DNA from: JARRKC01 sp963723965
GTDB lineage: Bacteria > Acidobacteriota > UBA6911 > RPQK01 > JAPXNP01
Reading direction: 5' to 3'
Assembly (NCBI GenBank): GCA_963723965.1
Contig: CAVRSV010000001.1
Location: 372,001 to 436,000, forward strand
Length of the DNA stretch: 64,000 nt
Numbering within the stretch: the stretch's first letter is position 1; every line of letters begins with the position of its first letter. Positions 61,929 to 64,000 of the stretch are shown piece after piece. A program made the position numbers and the translations under genes. Under the pieces are notes generated by a model, which was given only the letters and a program-made list of their open reading frames with translations, did not search any database and was not told the DNA's origin.

Positions 61929-63534
61929 CATCGCTCGGCACCTGGAGGCGCGGGCCATCGACAGCCCCGGGCAGACGGCCCTCATCAGTCCGGGCGGAAG
62001 CCTCTCCTATGCCGAGCTCGACGAACAGAGCAACTGGTGTGCAGCCGGCCTGTCCGGCAGGGGCATCGGCCGCAAGACGCGGGTCGTCCTGATGGTGACG
62101 CCCGGACCCGAGATGGTGGTCGTGGCGTTCGCGCTGATCAAGCTGGGAGCGGTGCCCGTCCTGGTCGATCCCGGGATCGGTCGGCAACACCTGCGCCGAT
62201 GCATCGACCAGGCCGAGCCGGAGGCCTTCATCGGCGTGCCGAAGGCGCTCTGGGCAGCTCGCCTGCTGGGTTGGGGGCGGAAATCGATCCGGCTGCGCGT
62301 CTGCACCCGCCGGGGCGGGCCCACGGGCGGCATCCGCCTGGGAACGGTGATCGAGGAGGGCCGGCGTGCCGGACGATTCCAGCCGATCCATCCGACGGCC
62401 GACGAGATGGCCGCCATCGTCTTTACGTCTGGAAGTACGGGGCCTCCAAAGGGCGTCGTCTACACCCACGGAATGTTCTCCGCCCAGGCCGAACTGCTGC
62501 GGAAGTCCTTCGACATTCAGGCCGGGGAGGTCGACCTCGCCACCTTCCCGCTCTTCGCTCTGTTCGACCCGGCCCTGCGCATGACGACGGTCTTTCCTCG
62601 CATGGACTTCACCCGGCCGGGTTCCGTCGATCCGGAGCGTATTACGCGTCTGATCGAAGAACTTGGGGTCACTCATATGTTCGGTTCGCCGGCCCTGCTG
62701 GATCGTGTCGGACGCTACGGAGAACGAAACCACCTGAAGTTCTCCTCCCTGCGCCGCGTGCTCTCGGCGGGAGCCCCCGTCGCGCCGGCGATCGCGCAGC
62801 GCTTCGCGGCGCTGCTCGCTCCCGAGGCGTCCCTGTTTACACCCTACGGCGCCACCGAAGCCCTGCCGGTTTGTTCGATCTCGCTGGCGGAACGCACCCG
62901 CCTTGGAGGCACGGAGGAAGGCAGGGGGGTGTGCATCGGACGGCCCCTTCCCGGAGTCTCGGTGGCGGCCATGGAGATCACGGATGCGCCCATCCCGCAT
63001 TGGTCTGACGGTCTGAGAGTCCCCGACGGCAGTGTGGGCGAACTCGTGGTGTGGGGCGCGAACGTCTCGACCGCCTACTTCCGGCGACCGGACGCAGACA
63101 GGCTGGCCAAAGTCGCGGCCGATCCGGGCCCGATCCGGCATCGGATGGGGGACCTCGGATACTTCGATGCTGAAGGAAGGGTCTGGTTCTGCGGGCGAAA
63201 ATCCCACCGCGTCCAAACCGGGCGCGGAACGCTTTTCAGTGTCTGCTGTGAGGGCGTGTTCAACGAGCATCCGGCGGTGTTCCGTTCGGCGCTGGTCGGA
63301 GTCGGATCGGCGCCCCGCCAGACCCCCGTCATCTGCGTCGAGTTGGAGGCCGAGGGGACGGCTCCTGCCCCGGAGGTTTTGAGCCGCGAACTCCGAGAGC
63401 TTGCGGTCCGCCATGAAATGACGAGGGAGATCGAACGCTTCCTGGTTCATCCTCGCTTTCCGGTCGACATTCGCCACAACGCCAAAATCGGAAGAGAATT
63501 GCTTGCCGTCTGGGCAAAGGAGCGACTCTCTTGA
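61894..63534 (+). CDS. oleC: OleC: beta-lactone synthetase (AMP-dependent)
   Basis: 546 aa from GTG (61894). Adenylate-forming family: IVFTSGSTGPPKGVVYTHG (P-loop), HMFGSPALLDRVGRYGE, LFTPYGATEALPVCSIS, MGDLGYFDAEGRVWFCGRK and the final lysine region NAKIGRELLAVWAKERL. OleC uses ATP to close the beta-hydroxy acid to a beta-lactone. Overlaps oleB and its stop overlaps the oleD start (TTGA). Confidence 0.94.
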   Translation: MTGQADPNESHSIARHLEARAIDSPGQTALISPGGSLSYAELDEQSNWCAAGLSGRGIGRKTRVVLMVTPGPEMVVVAFALIKLGAVPVLVDPGIGRQHLRRCIDQAEPEAFIGVPKALWAARLLGWGRKSIRLRVCTRRGGPTGGIRLGTVIEEGRRAGRFQPIHPTADEMAAIVFTSGSTGPPKGVVYTHGMFSAQAELLRKSFDIQAGEVDLATFPLFALFDPALRMTTVFPRMDFTRPGSVDPERITRLIEELGVTHMFGSPALLDRVGRYGERNHLKFSSLRRVLSAGAPVAPAIAQRFAALLAPEASLFTPYGATEALPVCSISLAERTRLGGTEEGRGVCIGRPLPGVSVAAMEITDAPIPHWSDGLRVPDGSVGELVVWGANVSTAYFRRPDADRLAKVAADPGPIRHRMGDLGYFDAEGRVWFCGRKSHRVQTGRGTLFSVCCEGVFNEHPAVFRSALVGVGSAPRQTPVICVELEAEGTAPAPEVLSRELRELAVRHEMTREIERFLVHPRFPVDIRHNAKIGRELLAVWAKERLS

Positions 63535-64000
63535 ATGTTCTGGTGACAGGGGCGGGCGGATTTCTGGGTGGGGCGATCGCCCGTCGGCTCGTCGAACAGG
63601 GTGCGTCGGTGCGGTCCTTCTCTCGCCGTCGCTATCCCGCACTCGAACGACTGGGGATCGAGCAGAGACAAGGGGATCTTGGTGACGCCCAGGCGGTCCT
63701 CGATGCCGTCCGCGATGTGGAACTGGTGTTCCACGTCGCTGCCAAGGCCGGCATCTGGGGGCGTCGGCGGGACTTCTACCGGTCTAACGTCGAGGGCACG
63801 CGCAATGTCCTCGAGGCCTGTCGCCGGCGGGGAATCGGACGCCTTGTCTATACGAGCTCGCCGAGCGTCGTTTTCAACGGAGCGGACATGGAAGGCGTCG
63901 ATGAATCGGTGCCCTATCCGGCAAGGTACAAGTCGGCCTATGCGGAAACCAAAGCGGTGGCCGAGCGCCTGGTGCTCTCCGCCAACGATCCTTCGCTGGC
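63531..64000 (+). CDS. oleD: OleD: NADPH-dependent 2-alkyl-3-ketoalkanoic acid reductase (5' part)
   Basis: The last 470 bp of the window; the end is missing. Start TTG at 63531 overlaps the oleC stop. Short-chain/NAD-epimerase Rossmann fold: NVLVTGAGGFLGGAIARRLV, HVAAKAGIWGRRRDFYRSNV, VYTSSPSVVFNGADMEGVDE and the catalytic YAETK in YKSAYAETKAVAER. 3beta-HSD-like group, as in known OleD. Completes oleABCD. Confidence 0.93.
   Translation, partial: MNVLVTGAGGFLGGAIARRLVEQGASVRSFSRRRYPALERLGIEQRQGDLGDAQAVLDAVRDVELVFHVAAKAGIWGRRRDFYRSNVEGTRNVLEACRRRGIGRLVYTSSPSVVFNGADMEGVDESVPYPARYKSAYAETKAVAERLVLSANDPSL

Overview
High-GC bacterial chromosome segment (about 60-65% G+C by eye) with dense genes, many ATGA/GTGA/TTGA overlaps and no phage or transposase genes. 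The content suggests a diderm: TolC, OprB porin, Tat- and Sec-exported proteins, lipoproteins and a periplasmic multihaem cytochrome. A Ser/Thr kinase-TPR remnant, DUF1080 and Tat-exported Gfo/Idh proteins, a secreted glycine-zipper protein and an oleABCD cluster are most reminiscent of Acidobacteriota or a related soil/sediment phylum. That placement is inference, not proof.

Layout. (1) 1-8.8 kb: a redox locus. It holds the 3' end of a MinD/ferredoxin ATPase, a PAS-AAA+ sigma-54 activator, a Usp-like protein, a NifX-DUF1847 fusion and, divergently, a four-gene Hmc-like membrane complex (HdrD-like, cytochrome b, FeS protein, NrfD fused to a hexahaem cytochrome). Both divergent units have good -24/-12 elements, with inverted repeats between them. 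(2) 9-20 kb: GH5 hydrolase, small membrane protein, methyltransferase, a cluster of secreted proteins (two badly frameshifted), lipoprotein, OprB porin and a two-gene ABC exporter. (3) 20-26.4 kb: DUF5996 protein and a TolC-HlyD-EmrB efflux operon with a cytidylate-kinase-like gene inside it. (4) 26.6-32.4 kb: MscS channel, then a coupled operon of aquaporin, sugar dehydrogenase and GH15 glucoamylase. (5) 32.5-41.8 kb: two MarR regulators, an esterase remnant, a beta-propeller, a membrane pyrophosphatase (frameshifted) with a coupled 59-aa protein, and an ECF sigma/anti-sigma/secreted-protein cassette between 31-bp inverted repeats. (6) 42-48.7 kb: recQ, a repeat-rich noncoding stretch, and glpF-glpK-glpD. 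(7) 48.9-59.6 kb: a kinase gene with its middle deleted, oxidoreductases, dus, TraB-family protein, class-V aminotransferase, monohaem cytochrome and a Gfo/Idh oxidoreductase. (8) 59.9-64 kb: oleA-oleB-oleC-oleD (oleD cut by the window end) for long-chain olefin synthesis.

Recurring theme: several otherwise well-conserved genes carry single-base indels (HdrD-like, hppA, two secreted proteins), and two genes have clean internal deletions (esterase, kinase). The single-base shifts may be assembly errors. The internal deletions look like genuine gene decay.
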